NCBI GenBank assembly: GCA_963971285.1 | Contig: OZ020249.1 | Coordinates: 10,590,256-10,654,255, forward strand | Source: Astropecten irregularis | Lineage: Eukaryota > Echinodermata > Asteroidea > Paxillosida > Astropectinidae | Direction of reading: 5' to 3' | Length of the DNA stretch: 64,000 nt | Shown here: positions 34,350 through 45,800 of the stretch, one piece after another | Numbering within the stretch: the stretch's first letter is position 1 | Layout of the letters: the number at the start of each line of letters is the position of its first letter | Notes under the pieces: generated by a model | What the model was told of the DNA's origin: nothing | What the model saw: the letters and a program-made list of their open reading frames with translations, nothing else | Database searches by the model: none | Made by a program: the position numbers and the translations under genes

Positions 34350-35140
34350 CATTACTTGGGGGCCATCCCACGAATTCACTTCGTGACTGAGTGCAATTAT
34401 AGTACAGACGAAAAGTTCAACGTTGTGCGTCAATGCTGTGTTTCCACCCCAGCCGTGGCAGCCCCCATTATAGGGTCTCGTAGGATTCTTGTATACTTTG
34501 ACAATTTCTCGACTGATGATTTTAGGACAAAGACTGGCGAGTATTTGACATTGACACCAAAGAAAGTTGAGGCTACAATCCCAAGACGCTTTCTATGACG
34601 ACCATGCATTTTGCAGAGATTTCACGAAGGCTTCAACAAGTCTCACAACACCAGATATGGACACCGAGTCCAATAAACCCTTGAAAATGACCGAAATGTT
34701 GAACCGTCGACGGTGGCTGATGCAAAGAGTGTCCGATGGGAAGACAGACGCAATTCTCAATGACTTCATCTGACAGATCTTCTTGACAATGCGAGTCTGT
34801 CCTAATATGATACCTTTGTCGAGTGAACCGAGACAAAATTCTTTTTCAATGATGGTATCCTTCTGCACGGCCCGGAGTTTACTTCGTACCCTCCCCTAGA
34901 ACAGGATGCCTATTTTGCAAGCATTCTCAATGACTTTGTCATTTCTAAAGCCTGAAGGCTTAAACACTACCTTCTGTCCAGGAAGCAGCAAGACCTTCAG
35001 TGCTACCTTACCTAGATCTTCTACCAGCGCATACAGTAAACCCCTGAAAAGTCTTTGAAAAATAATGTAAGCTTGTCGGACATTTTCCGATCTTCTGATC
35101 AGGCGAGGTACGAGATCACCGGTAGTCGTCACAGATGAAG
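34350..35140 (-). pseudogene. Decayed NLR fragment
   Basis: Positions 34,850-35,040 match the part of the NACHT exon encoding VGKVALDGLLLPGQKLVFER through ACKIGIL and RSKLRAVQK, but a stop (TAG at 34,896) interrupts it. Further left, ICQMKSLRIAS resembles the LRR linker, and 34,450-34,540 matches the 3' flank of NLR-3 (35,500-35,575; shared tactttgacaa, ttctcgact). So a NACHT piece, an LRR piece and a gene-end flank are compressed into 0.8 kb. It has the same orientation as the live genes and is the remains of a fourth tandem copy. Confidence 0.75.
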
Positions 35141-35578
35141 AACGTCATCCTTCATCAGGATTTTAATAATCCGTAAAACCGCTTTTTTGTTTCTCATTTT
35201 GAAAACAAAGACAACAACAAACAAACAAACATGTTCGTGAGAAAAGTGACATCATTCAAGCAAAAAGTGTGGAAACCCTTGTTCTTTGTGTTCTTGTTTT
35301 GTTTAAAACTGTGGTAATGTTTAAGGACATGGCCATTAGATCTGCACATGTTACAATTTGGTTATTATTTTAAAAAAAATCTGTTGAGGTATCAATGATT
35401 ATTTTTGGTCTCAGAAGACAATAGAGACGAAGTGGCCACTAGCTGCGCCATCATCAATTACTTGTACTGTTGAATGCTGATCGTGTATGCGATACACCCC
35501 TTTCATGGGAGTCTCCATTAGGGTCTGGTCGGATACTGTACTTTGACAAATTCTCGACTAAGGATTTCTGTACACGAA

Positions 35579-38500
35579 CTATGCCTGGTGAACGTTAAGC
35601 CAGTATGCGTTGGCCAGAGGATGAGACTGGATTCCTGGTTTATCTCCCAGCATCCGGAAGAGGTATTCCACACCTTGGTCTCCAACGTCGTTGTTCCCTT
35701 CGAGGTGCAACTGCTGCAGTTGATGACAATCTTTGAGTGCATCAGCGAGATTGACGGCATCAGAGTTGGTGAGGCCCATGTCCTCCATGTTTACTTCCTT
35801 CAAGGTGTGTATTCCACTCAGGAGCTCGATTAACCGGGACGTGTGCTTGCCAAGGTAGTTTCCATGGATGTCCAAGACCTCTAACGAACCCTCTGTCTTT
35901 CTGATTCTCTTCGGCGGAAGATCTATGAGATTAGTCGCCGCTGTCAATCCTGAAGCCTTTGGCGGAGGCTTGTCTTTTGCACACTCTAAAAGCTTCAAAA
36001 CTCGAAGAGAGGATGACGAATGCGACCACTGTATGACATCAAGTAAAGCCTCTGGCGACAATTTGTTATAGGAAAGACTCAAGAACTGCAAATTGGTCAA
36101 GAATGGGAGCACTTCGTTGAGGAGAAGCACGGCGTGCTCCGCTGTCAAGCCTAACTCGTCCAGTTCCAACTCCTTAAGGTCCTTCAGCTGCGACAGAGGT
36201 TTCGTTATCTCCGTAATGGCACCGCCGATGTTATGCCCCGATAACAAAACACCTTGCAAATGCGGAGCCTTCGAAAGAATCTTACCAGTAGATGAGAGGA
36301 ATGTCTGCGTACAACCCTGCTCAATCTTCAGAAATCTAAGCTGCTGGTCGGATCCAAGGAACTTGCCACCATGACATTCATCCCGACGAGGTTCATACAT
36401 CGTCACCTCTCTGTGCATCCTCATTTCACGCCAAGGCAGAAATAGCTGGACATCCCGCGATACAAGTGTCCGAAGACTTGATGTGGACGCCGAGTTAGCT
36501 AAGCTCTGGGCAATGACAGAGAGAGAACCGACAGAACAGAAATTTTGCAGTGACTTTATCTGACGGATAGCCTCGAAAAGATGAGCCTGTTCTTCGTTTC
36601 CTTTAGTGGATAGAAACTCAGAGACTGGTATATCAAGACCCAAATCCAAATCTGAAACATTCACGGCATTGCCCAGGATGGAGGTGACAAAGGGCCAATT
36701 ATTCACAGTAACACCATGGATAGCCAATTTCTGCAGTGACGTCAACGGTCCGATCGCCTTTGAACAATTAGCCCGGTCTTCTATTGTCGGGGACCATGTC
36801 CCTTGATTAAGACTCAAATGCAAATCAGACACATTCACAGCATTGTTCAGGATGGAGTAGACAATAGACCATTCAAACACAGTAACACCATGGATAGCCA
36901 ATTTTTGCAGTGACATCATCGGACGCACCGGGTCGAAAAGTTGGAGAAAAATAACCAAGCTTTCCCGGAGACTCAAATCCAAATCGGAAACATTCACGGC
37001 ATTGCCCAGGATGGAGGTGACAACGTACCAGTCATTCTCAGTTACACCACGAAAAGTCAACTTCTGCAGAGACTTCATCTGATGGATCGCCTCGACAAGT
37101 TGAGTCTGGTCTGTTTCTTCTTCCGCGTGTAATTCATGAAGAATCAAATCCAAATCAGAAACATTCACGGCATTGCCCAGGATAGAGGTGACAAAGGGCC
37201 AGTCATTCACATCATGAACACTACGGATAGCCACTTTCTGCAGTGACTTCATCGGACGGATCGTCTGGAGAATTTGAGCTTGGTCTATTATTATACCCAG
37301 ATCGCATTCATCAAGACTCAAATCCAAATCAGAAACATTCACGGCATTGCCCAGGATGGAGGTGACAAGGGGCCAGTCATTCACAGTAACACCACCAATA
37401 GACAATTTCTGCAGTGATTTCATTGGACGGGTCGCATCGAAAAGTTGAGCCTCAACTTGTTTTCTTTCCGTGAAGCTTTGCTTAAGACTCAAATTCAAAT
37501 CAGAAACATTCACGGTATTGCCCAGGATGGAGGTGATAAGGGGCCAGTCATTCACAGTAACATCATGGATAGTAAATTTCTGCAGTGACTTCATCTGATG
37601 GATCGCCTCGTAAAGTTGAGTCTGGTCTGTTTTTGCTTCTGCGAAGCCATGATCGCTAAGACGCAAATTCAAATCAGAAACATTCACGGCATTGCCCAGG
37701 ATGGAGGTGACAACGGGCCAGCCCTTCACAGTCACACCAAAGAGGTTTATGCGCTTCATGCTCCAAAATGACTCTGTTTTATCTCGGCAACTGATGGGAG
37801 ACTTACAGGCACAATCAATTAGATATTTGAAAGCTGAGTTCAACCAATCAGAATAGTAAAACGAGAATTCAAGCCCATGCTTCTCAAACAATGGCTTCGC
37901 GATGGTGTACAGTTCTTCTGATCCGGCCTCCAGATGAATCTGAAGAAACGTGGAAAATGTGTCCTCATTAAACTGTGAACAATAGGTTAGGCGTACGATA
38001 CGTGTCAACAGCATTCTCGCTGCTTTAACACTCGCCCCTGAACAGAACCGCAGCAAGTATTCAAGGCTGTCAATATCTCGTTTGTGTATTTGATCGACGT
38101 ATTGAGCAAAAGACCTTTCGTCAGATTCGGCCAGGCTGGCCAAATAGAAACCAGCAAATGCTTCCTGGAAGGTTTTATGGATGAAAGTAACTTTCTGCAC
38201 GGCCCGGAGTTTACTTCGTACCCTTTCCTGAGACAGGATCCCAATTTTGCAAGCATTCTCAATTGCTCTGTCATTTCCAAATTCAGTACGCTCAAACACT
38301 AACTTCTGCCCAGGAAGCAGCAGACCATCCAGTGCTACCTTACCCACATCTTTTACCAAGTCATTCCTAATTTTCTTCCAATACATGTCTTCGTCATAGC
38401 TGCCAGGTTGTTCTGATTTCACGAGGTGGCGATTAATGATGAAGAAAACAGCTTCCTTGAAGAATCCTGTGAGCGTGTCGGGCAGTTTGCGATCGTCTGA

Positions 38501-39327
38501 CCAGATGAGGCACATGACCAACAACATCAATGGTAGTCGAGCCAGTTCATGATGAACGGGACTGCGTATCAAGAATTGATACAGCTGCTGAGAAACTTCA
38601 TCAACCTCTACTTGGAAAAAGCTTTCTATGTACTTTAAAATTGCTTCATCCGCGAAACCTTTGGATTTCACGTGGGTGAACCGAGGGTTCAGCCCGCACA
38701 GCTTGTCGACCATGTGGGGCCGCGTTGTCACAATAAGGGTGCAATCACGGAGAATTCTCCTTCTGATAACATCGATGATATCGCCAACGGTTGGCAGCTG
38801 AGAACCTAATTCATCCACACCGTCCAATATCATAAGGACATCATGACCGTGTGTCTTCAAGTAATTTTTGAGACCTCCACGACTCACCTGTATGTCTTTG
38901 GGAATGATTTGGTCGAAAATTGCTTCAGTCAGATCGGAAGTGCTCTCAAGTTCTCGCAGATTTAGGGCGACCAACAGTGGAAATTTGGACAGTGGTGATG
39001 CAGGATCCTGTAGTGACCAGTCGTAGGCCATCTTCGATGCAATGGTGGTTTTACCGCTTCCTGCATCTCCACTCAGTATTATGTCCCTGACCTCTTGTTG
39101 GTCTTTACGCAGAAGCTGCAAAATATCCTCATAGTGTATCTCATGCTGAGGCACTGATGCACCCTTTCTCTCGTTCTTCTCGAGTGTAAGATCAACGAAC
39201 ATATCCATCATCCAGCTGTAATCTGTTGTGAGCAAAGGATTTAAAGGCAGTTGGCCCATCGTGTCTTTGTAGTATCTGATAAACTCTTTGCGACAGAGAC
39301 CCAAGTTGAAGTCCTCTCCACGGCCAT
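35579..39327 (-). CDS. NLR-3, NACHT-LRR exon (terminal coding exon)
   Basis: One open exon of about 1,249 codons. Walker A GDAGSGKTT is about residue 87 of the exon, Walker B LMILDGVDEL about 165, then TTRPHM and FIHKTFQEAFAGFYLA. Seven 57-residue LRR units follow (residues about 525-930), less uniform than in NLR-2. A non-repeat spacer with an SVGSLSVIAQSLANS segment comes next, then RI-type LRRs (LKELELDELGL, SLEVLDIHGNYLG, LQQLHLEGN). The C terminus NAYWLNVHQA is unrelated to that of NLR-2. Joins the Death exon through a phase-1 168-bp intron, giving a 1,336-residue protein. Intact; a cytosolic sensor by family. Confidence 0.95.
36540..37760 (-). repeat. 171-bp coding repeat array, seven units (NLR-3 LRRs)
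   Basis: Same unit as in NLR-2 (plus-strand word cattcacggcattgcccagg in most units), but units vary more in length, particularly units 5-7, and one has a diverged core (SILNNAVNVSDL). Confidence 0.88.
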
Positions 39328-39495
39328 CTGTTTGATTTGGGAAGATAATCAAACATCACATTCATTTTAAGAAAACCGACAATCGATTCCATATTACAGC
39401 CGCAATCGACTGAGCTATTATTAGAGCCAGTGATTATTCCGATAGTGGTGTTTATTGCGGTATAATGTACATTTTATTTGATTAGTTACACTTAC

Positions 39496-39757
39496 CTTGG
39501 AGAATATACGTCACATCCGTCCTGCCGCAACTCTCCAGAGCCTTGCAGAGAGTGAGTGAAGCATCGCTTGCTCCATCCAGCCGCTGCTGCCATTTCAACA
39601 GCATCCGGAAGATCATCTCCTCGGTTGTAAGATAATCGGCCTCAATCCGATCAACTTCGTCCGCTCTGATACCCAAGTGCGAGGCCAACGTCTTCCACTC
39701 ATGTCCAAGGCGTGAGGCGATACTCCTCAGTGTGGTGTCACTCAGTGCTGATTCCAT
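39496..39757 (-). CDS. NLR-3, first coding exon (Death domain)
   Basis: A 262-bp exon from ATG at 39,757 (ACAATGG context): MESALSDTTLRSIASRLG, HEWKTLASHLGI, VDRIEADY, RMLLKWQQRL, CKALESCGRTDV, ending at the donor CCAAG|GTAAGTG in phase 1. The Death domain is very close to that of NLR-2 and more distant from NLR-1, whereas the 5' flank is shared with NLR-1. Starts directly with the Death domain; no ubiquitin-like exons were found upstream to 42 kb. Confidence 0.88.
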
Positions 39758-39874
39758 TGTCGGTATATGTGACGTGCTGAATTTTGAACTGACATCAAAA
39801 CATATCAGCTTGATGTTGGATTCTCATAAAACTGGTTCAAACACCACAACGGATCCGGAGCCTTTTTTTTTCAA

Positions 39875-40115
39875 CATTGGCGATAGGCCTTGCTTTATCT
39901 GTTGGTAAAATTGAGAAAACAAAAGGTAAGGCGTATTAAACAGAGAATTAACACTTCGTCGGTTGCTGTTATCGGTCGCAAATCAAGGTGAAATATTTTG
40001 GTAATAATGAGATTTGAAATCGCACACAATCATATCAAATGAAAGTTGAGGAGATGCTGTTGAACAGCAGAAGGCAAGTTATAGTTATAACGGTACGTGG
40101 TAAATGATACAAACA
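39875..40115 (-). promoter_or_regulatory. Conserved 5' flank of NLR-3 (putative promoter)
   Basis: Matches the NLR-1 flank in two blocks: the inverted CCAAT (aacattggcgat) with AGATAA (39,876-39,935), and aagttgaggagatgctgttg through aacggtacgtgg (about 40,042-40,100). Confidence 0.4.
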
Positions 40116-40526
40116 CTACAGCGCTGTGTCAATTCAATGTCATGAAAATCTCACGGAGTCAGAAGTCACAATAAAGATCATGGGACGTACAGCCTGCAAT
40201 TATAGAGTGCGGCGGACGTAAATCCTTTTGTTGCCGGACAAAATACGAGCGGGGACACATCAGTAATGGCGGGTGTTTTTTACCTCCATGTTCGCGCCGT
40301 CGGATTGGTGTATAGATTGAATAGGTAACTTCTCAATGATATGACCAGTTGGTGGAGCTATTATGAAATGATAATGGGCCTTTTTGGGGGGGAATTTTCA
40401 TTTTAGATTACACTGATTTAAAGGCTAGCTTTAAGCACAAACGCATGAATGGTTTAATGCATTTAAACATTTAAGAATATTAAACTACTTCAGCCGCCCA
40501 TTTGGGCATGTCCGGGTCCAAGGTAG

Positions 40527-40782
40527 GCCTATAAGGGCCATTACGAAATAAGGCTTGAGGCTAGGCTCGGGATTTCTTTTTGCTAGCGCCATTTTGTGTA
40601 CTGAATAAAATGAAGGGCTTGAGATACATGGCGAAGCTGGGGGCTTGAGATACATGGCGAAGCTGGAGCCTTTCTTCGGCTTCGTCATGTGGCCCAATCC
40701 ATTCGTCTCGTTTAGTGGGCTTCAAATGGCGGTAGCGAAATAAATCCCAAGCCTAGCCTCAAGCCTGGTTTCGTAAAGGCCT
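40527..40782. mobile_element. Foldback element with ~60-bp inverted repeats
   Basis: Left arm ggcctataagggccattacg, aggcttgaggctaggctcgg, gatttctttttgctagcgcc. The right arm, from aaatggcggtagcg to cgtaaaggcc, is its complement with few mismatches. The loop holds a 27-bp direct duplication (gggcttgagatacatggcga) at 40,615-40,668. Confidence 0.75.
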
Positions 40783-40869
40783 CACGTCTGAGACTCCGAG
40801 TATCACCCATTCTACTCCGTGTCACTACGTACGAACGTCTGATATTGTGTGCACATGCACATTTTATGC

Positions 40870-41140
40870 AATTGGGCGCGGCACATCCGCCAATCAGATC
40901 TGTTTTGAGATCATTTCCGCCAGGATCGTGACGGAAGATGCAGCTGATTGGTCAATTTCGCGCGTCCGTGCGGCCCCAGCTATCTACGTGATAGACGCAC
41001 TCGCCAAACGGTACGATTGGCTCCTTGATTGGTCAAAACTTAGAGAGATCAGTGCTGGGTTGGCTTGCATAATTAATCAGGAAATCTGCACGCATGTGAT
41101 AGACGCTCGCTTGCTCTATGGCCAGTGCGTCTATCAAATA
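40870..41140. promoter_or_regulatory. CCAAT-dense region
   Basis: Within about 170 bp there are four CCAAT/ATTGG pentamers (ccaatcag, gattggtc, gattggct, gattggtc), plus a repeated gtgatagacgc word at about 40,990 and 41,097. It lies about 1.2 kb upstream of NLR-3. It could be a distal promoter or a repeat. Confidence 0.3.
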
Positions 41141-41321
41141 TAGACTAGGTCCAAGGAGGCTATGGATCTAAAAAGAATCAGTTCCAGACACAATTTAGGA
41201 AGACAGTGAAACCCACTAAGCAATTTATCTTCATTTGTCAAGATCGTGTAGAACAATTGTCAAAGTTCATGACAATAATACCGACAATAAAAAATGTCAT
41301 TAAAATCGCTTGTTGGTATAG

Positions 41322-41430
41322 CTTTGGCCCAGCGGTCTGGCATGTCGTTCCCAGGGACGTTTTGTGCTCGACTGTGGGTTCGAATCCAGCCATGGGCTAG
41401 TAGTGCTTTCTTGGGCAAGACGCTTTGCCA
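41322..41430 (+). repeat. tRNA-derived SINE-like element
   Basis: Box A TGGCCCAGCGG and box B GGTTCGAATCC, followed by the SINE-typical cttgggcaagacgctttgcc. It is not a functional tRNA, since the anticodon region does not fold. Confidence 0.6.
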
Positions 41431-41444
41431 GATATATTATTCTT

Positions 41445-42268
41445 AAAGGTATGATACATGATTGGTAAAGGTCAGAGAACAGCACTCGCATTTTGTTTGA
41501 TCCAGCATATAGGTCTTCATGAAATCATAAACTTGTGAACAATAGAGTTCAATCGGACATCTGAGACACGAGAAAATAGCGAAAAACCGACTCAATTTTT
41601 TCTTATAAAACAGAAAGGATGGTTTTGATCTTACCCCGAGATTAAAATTGTTTTCGGTCTTTGTTTTACTAATTTCTGGATAAACACATCATTTCAGGCG
41701 GAAATATTTCAATGGTATGTTTTTTACCAGCACCATAATAAATAATAATAAATAATCCTGAAAGTTATACTTTGCTGAACAAGTTGAACATTGCTGTTTG
41801 ATTTGTGAACAATATGTTGACAAATCAAAACCCATCTCTTTTTACTTTCGACTTCCCGGGATTCTGGGGTCGATTTCTCCAAACTCATCGTAACTTCAAT
41901 CGTAACTATCAATCGTAAGACTTATAATGCATTGCAGCCCTACATAGGATGCAATGGATTATCCTTCGTAACTCGAGTTACGTTCGATCATGGCTCATGA
42001 TGCATTGCAGCCCCAAGTAGGATATGATGGGTTATCCTTCCTTAATCGAGTTGCAATCAATCGTAGGTCTTATGATGCATTGTAGTCCTTCGTAAATCGA
42101 GTTATGATCAATCGTAGGGCTTCGTGAAATAGACTCCAGGTGTGTTATGTGTGTGGTAGAAAACGTGTGGTACGTTTCTACCAGCTTCATCATCCTGGAA
42201 GTTATACGTTAATCTGTGAACATTTCTGTTTGGGTATGTTACCAATCCTATACCGTACCTATAAATAA
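41445..42268. mobile_element. Second MITE family copy with a nested element
   Basis: The left end cttaAAGGTATGATACATGATTGG and the right end TTACCAATCCTATACCGTACCT belong to the 8.4-kb family. Inside, 41,864-42,141 is a separate element with ends CTGGGGTCGATTTC and GAAATAGACTCCAGG and three internal copies of an atgatgcattg(c/t)ag word. Removing it restores the host MITE order. Confidence 0.6.
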
Positions 42269-42501
42269 CCCAGGTCTGAGTAAAATAATGGGTGCTAAGC
42301 CTTTGTGCGCTTTTAATGCACCCTGTAACATGATATGACCCTGTTTGACAACTACAGTGTATATAGAGACCGTTGATCAGAAGAAAAAAAGGCTTTACTG
42401 GCTCAAATTTGTGAAAGGAGTGAAAGTGCTTTAAAATTATTGCTCAATACATAATTAATGACTATGTTTAAGTAAGTGCTTACTTTTGACCAAACAGTTA
42501 A

Positions 42502-42866
42502 AGGTAGTATCATACTTTGTTTTTTGTCAAAGAAGTACAGATTCATGGGCAAAAATATCAAGGAGGATACAGTCACAGTCATCTGTGAAAATCTCAGTCC
42601 CATATGGTGCCCACTTTTTGAGAAAATCGTGAAAAACGGCCACAGTATTTCTTAAGTCTTTTCTTTTTTCTTTTTGATCTTTTAAAAGATCAAAAAGATT
42701 TTCGGTCGTTGTTTTACTAATTTCTGGATAAATACAACATTTCAGGCGGAAAGATTTTAACGGTAGGTTTCTACCAACACCATCTTCATACCCTGAAAGT
42801 TATACGTAAATCTGTGAACATTTTTGTTTTGGTTTCTTATAATTATACCAAAGTATGATACTACCT
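42502..42866 (+). mobile_element. TTAA MITE, best-preserved copy
   Basis: A 365-bp element bounded by TTAA at 42,498-42,501 and 42,867-42,870. The terminal inverted repeats are AGGTAGTATCATACTTTG and CAAAGTATGATACTACCT, and the centre holds the 16-bp palindrome gatcttttaaaagatc. No ORF. TTAA targets are used by piggyBac-like and some other transposases; the family is not assignable without the autonomous partner. Confidence 0.85.
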
Positions 42867-45800
42867 TTAAAGTTAAAGGTATGTTTAATTATGGGTCTAA
42901 AATACCTCCATTTTCTGTATACAATATTTTTTAGCACAAACAATGATAGACGGGTTGAGTTTTATAACAATACAGATGTATTTAACTTCAAAATGTGTTT
43001 GGATTACAGTAAACCTGTAATCATAGACGAAGTTTGGCACAGTTATGGAATCACAAAGCATATTCAAAGTACTTACGGTATCTCCAGCCTGTGTCTGGTT
43101 CCTGTTGGGTAAATCTCATCAGCAGTCCCGTGATGAGTTCCCTGTTATTGTACAACAAAACCATTGCGAACTTACTCCCATGTCAAATGTACAAAAGACC
43201 AGTGCAAATACATAGTATGTAAATCTAGCAGTTTGGGTTTTTTTTTTTTAGGGGGGTGGGGGGGGGGTGGTTAACCACTTCCCTTTGGGTGCCATGACAA
43301 CGTGTCGTATGATTCTGTAGGCCTACGTGCAAAATGCATTTCGTGTAGTATAGTATGTGGCTTTCATTTCCTGCACAATGTACAGACAATGTTGAAGAGG
43401 TCTCTCCTAAATGCTCACGTGATAACGCTCTTCCTTCGAAAATGAAATTTGAACGTTCTTGAACCACATGACCCCGAACAGCCACAGTTTATTTATGCTG
43501 TGGGTAAGCGGTAAACCATATCCTCAAATGTGCGACCCTTTAGACACAAGAGTACACGGAAATATTACTTAATTTCAAAGACAAGGCTACTGTGCATGTT
43601 TTTACGTGGACAATACATTTTAATGAATGAATTAATGACTTTTTTGCAAATTGGGATAGGATTGTGACTCTGTGATCTTAGCACGCAATCTTTATTGAAA
43701 ACATATTATCATAATCATAATCTTTCCCGTCCACTGCTTGAATTATTCATGCCACCACGGAGGAAGGATGATACCACTGACTCCACACAGTCTCCCTTAT
43801 ATTTACTAACAACCTACAATTCCAATACTTTGGTAGCATACCGAAACAGTAATCTTCACAGATTTACCTATACCAAGGGACGATTTCCCTAGCGCTTTGT
43901 GATCATCGCTAAAGCCGAAATCAAGCAAAGTAGCGATCGATTTTTCATTTAGCGATGGATTTGGGCTTCAGCAAAGCGTTAGTGAAATTGGTCCCTGGAA
44001 TTTTACTGAAATTTAAAAGTTTCTATACTTTTGTACAGAGCAAGTGTACAAACAAGCTGAAATTCTGAGGTAAAATCTAAACAAAACAAAAACCCGAAAT
44101 TCAGATTGAAATCTGAAGTTTCACATCCCTGTTTTTTACAGGGTATAAGATGGTGATGGTATAAACATACCGTTAAACTTTTTCTGCCTGAAATGCTGTA
44201 TTTATCCAGACAAGATTATTAAAACCAATGACCAAAAGCAATTTTGATCTTTTAAAGATAAAAAATAACTGTGAAATGATTTTAACAATACTGTGGCCGT
44301 TTCTGTTTTCTCAAAAAGTGGCCACCGTATGAGACTTAAATTTTTACAGATGACTGTTACTGCGTCCTCCTTAATATTTTTGCCCATTCTGTATTTCTTT
44401 GACAAAAACTAATGTATGATATTACGTACCTTTAATTTCAGACTATGAAGACTCCGAATGGAATATGAATGAAAGTGTCTGTTCACTTTGCTAACACTAG
44501 AAAGTGTTTACTGAACGATACAAGAATATAGGCATAAGAGTAATAATAGAGATAGAGAAAACAAGACATTACATTGGTGTGGACAACACACTGAGAAATC
44601 ATTCAAACGCCCAAGGGGAACATAACTTCAACATAACATAACAGGCGCTCTACCAACTGAGCCATCCAGCCCTACGTTGATGGTGACCCCAATAGTCAAT
44701 TACCTTTGTTCGTTTGGCAGTCAGAAGCCAGTCAATTTTTCTTTGTTCACTTTTCAAAAAAGAAAGTGTTTAATAAATACAAGAACATGTAAGAGTAATA
44801 ACAGAGATAGAGAAAACAAAACATTACATTGGTGTGGCCAACACACTGAGAAATCATTCAAACGCCCAAGGGGAACATACATGTAACTTTATAACTTGAT
44901 AGACCTAGCCACCTCTGAGGTCACATTCCACAGACATGCAGCCAACTCATGTAAAGTTTAAACTTCTGGCTCATGCCCCAGCAATATGCAGACAGGTGGT
45001 CGGTATAACATACTTTGGTTTTTGTCAAAGAAGTAGGGCCTACAGATTCATGGGCAAAAATATCAAGGAAAATACAGTAACAGTCATCTGTGAAAATTTT
45101 AGTCCCTCACGTTGTTCACTTTTTGAGAAAACAGTGAAAACGGCCACAGTATTTCTTAAGTCTTTTCTCCTTTATTTTATCTTTAAAAGATCAAAAATCA
45201 TTCTGGTCACTGGTTTTACTCTTTTCTGGATAAATACAGCATTTCAGGCCGAAAAATCTCAACAGTATGTTTCTACAATACCCTGTAAGTTATAGGTAAA
45301 TCTGTGAAGGTTTCTATTTCGGTGTGCTACCAAAGTATGATACTACCTTTAACACATTCATCTCAAACTGGAGCTCTACTAATAATAAATCAGTTACGCT
45401 AGCTTGTTCTTTCTTTGTTTCGTACCTCCATCATAACAATAGGGAAAGTAACAAGCTCGTTGGCCGGTAAGGGGCGAGTCAGTCAGGAGGGGGGCGAGGT
45501 GGTAATACTGGGGCGAGTCGGTAAGGGGAGAATCGGCTAGGCCTTTTACCATGTTTACTTAGGAGGCGAGATAACCTGTTACCGAACAAGCTTACTAATT
45601 TAGCTGCAACCTATACAGGTTAAATATGGACATTATTAACACATAATGAGATAAACCTAAAGAGAAATTTCATGATACCACACTATCTGACTATGACTAC
45701 TGACTATCTGACATAATATACTTAACATGCATGGAATAAGCAGGGATCACGACCAAATTAATGTACTCGACTGTGCAGTAAAACACATAAAAACACCTCA

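Noticed and set aside
40847..41143. 98-codon plus-strand ORF
   Set aside because: It covers the CCAAT-dense stretch and its repeated word; the composition is not protein-like and there is no splice support.
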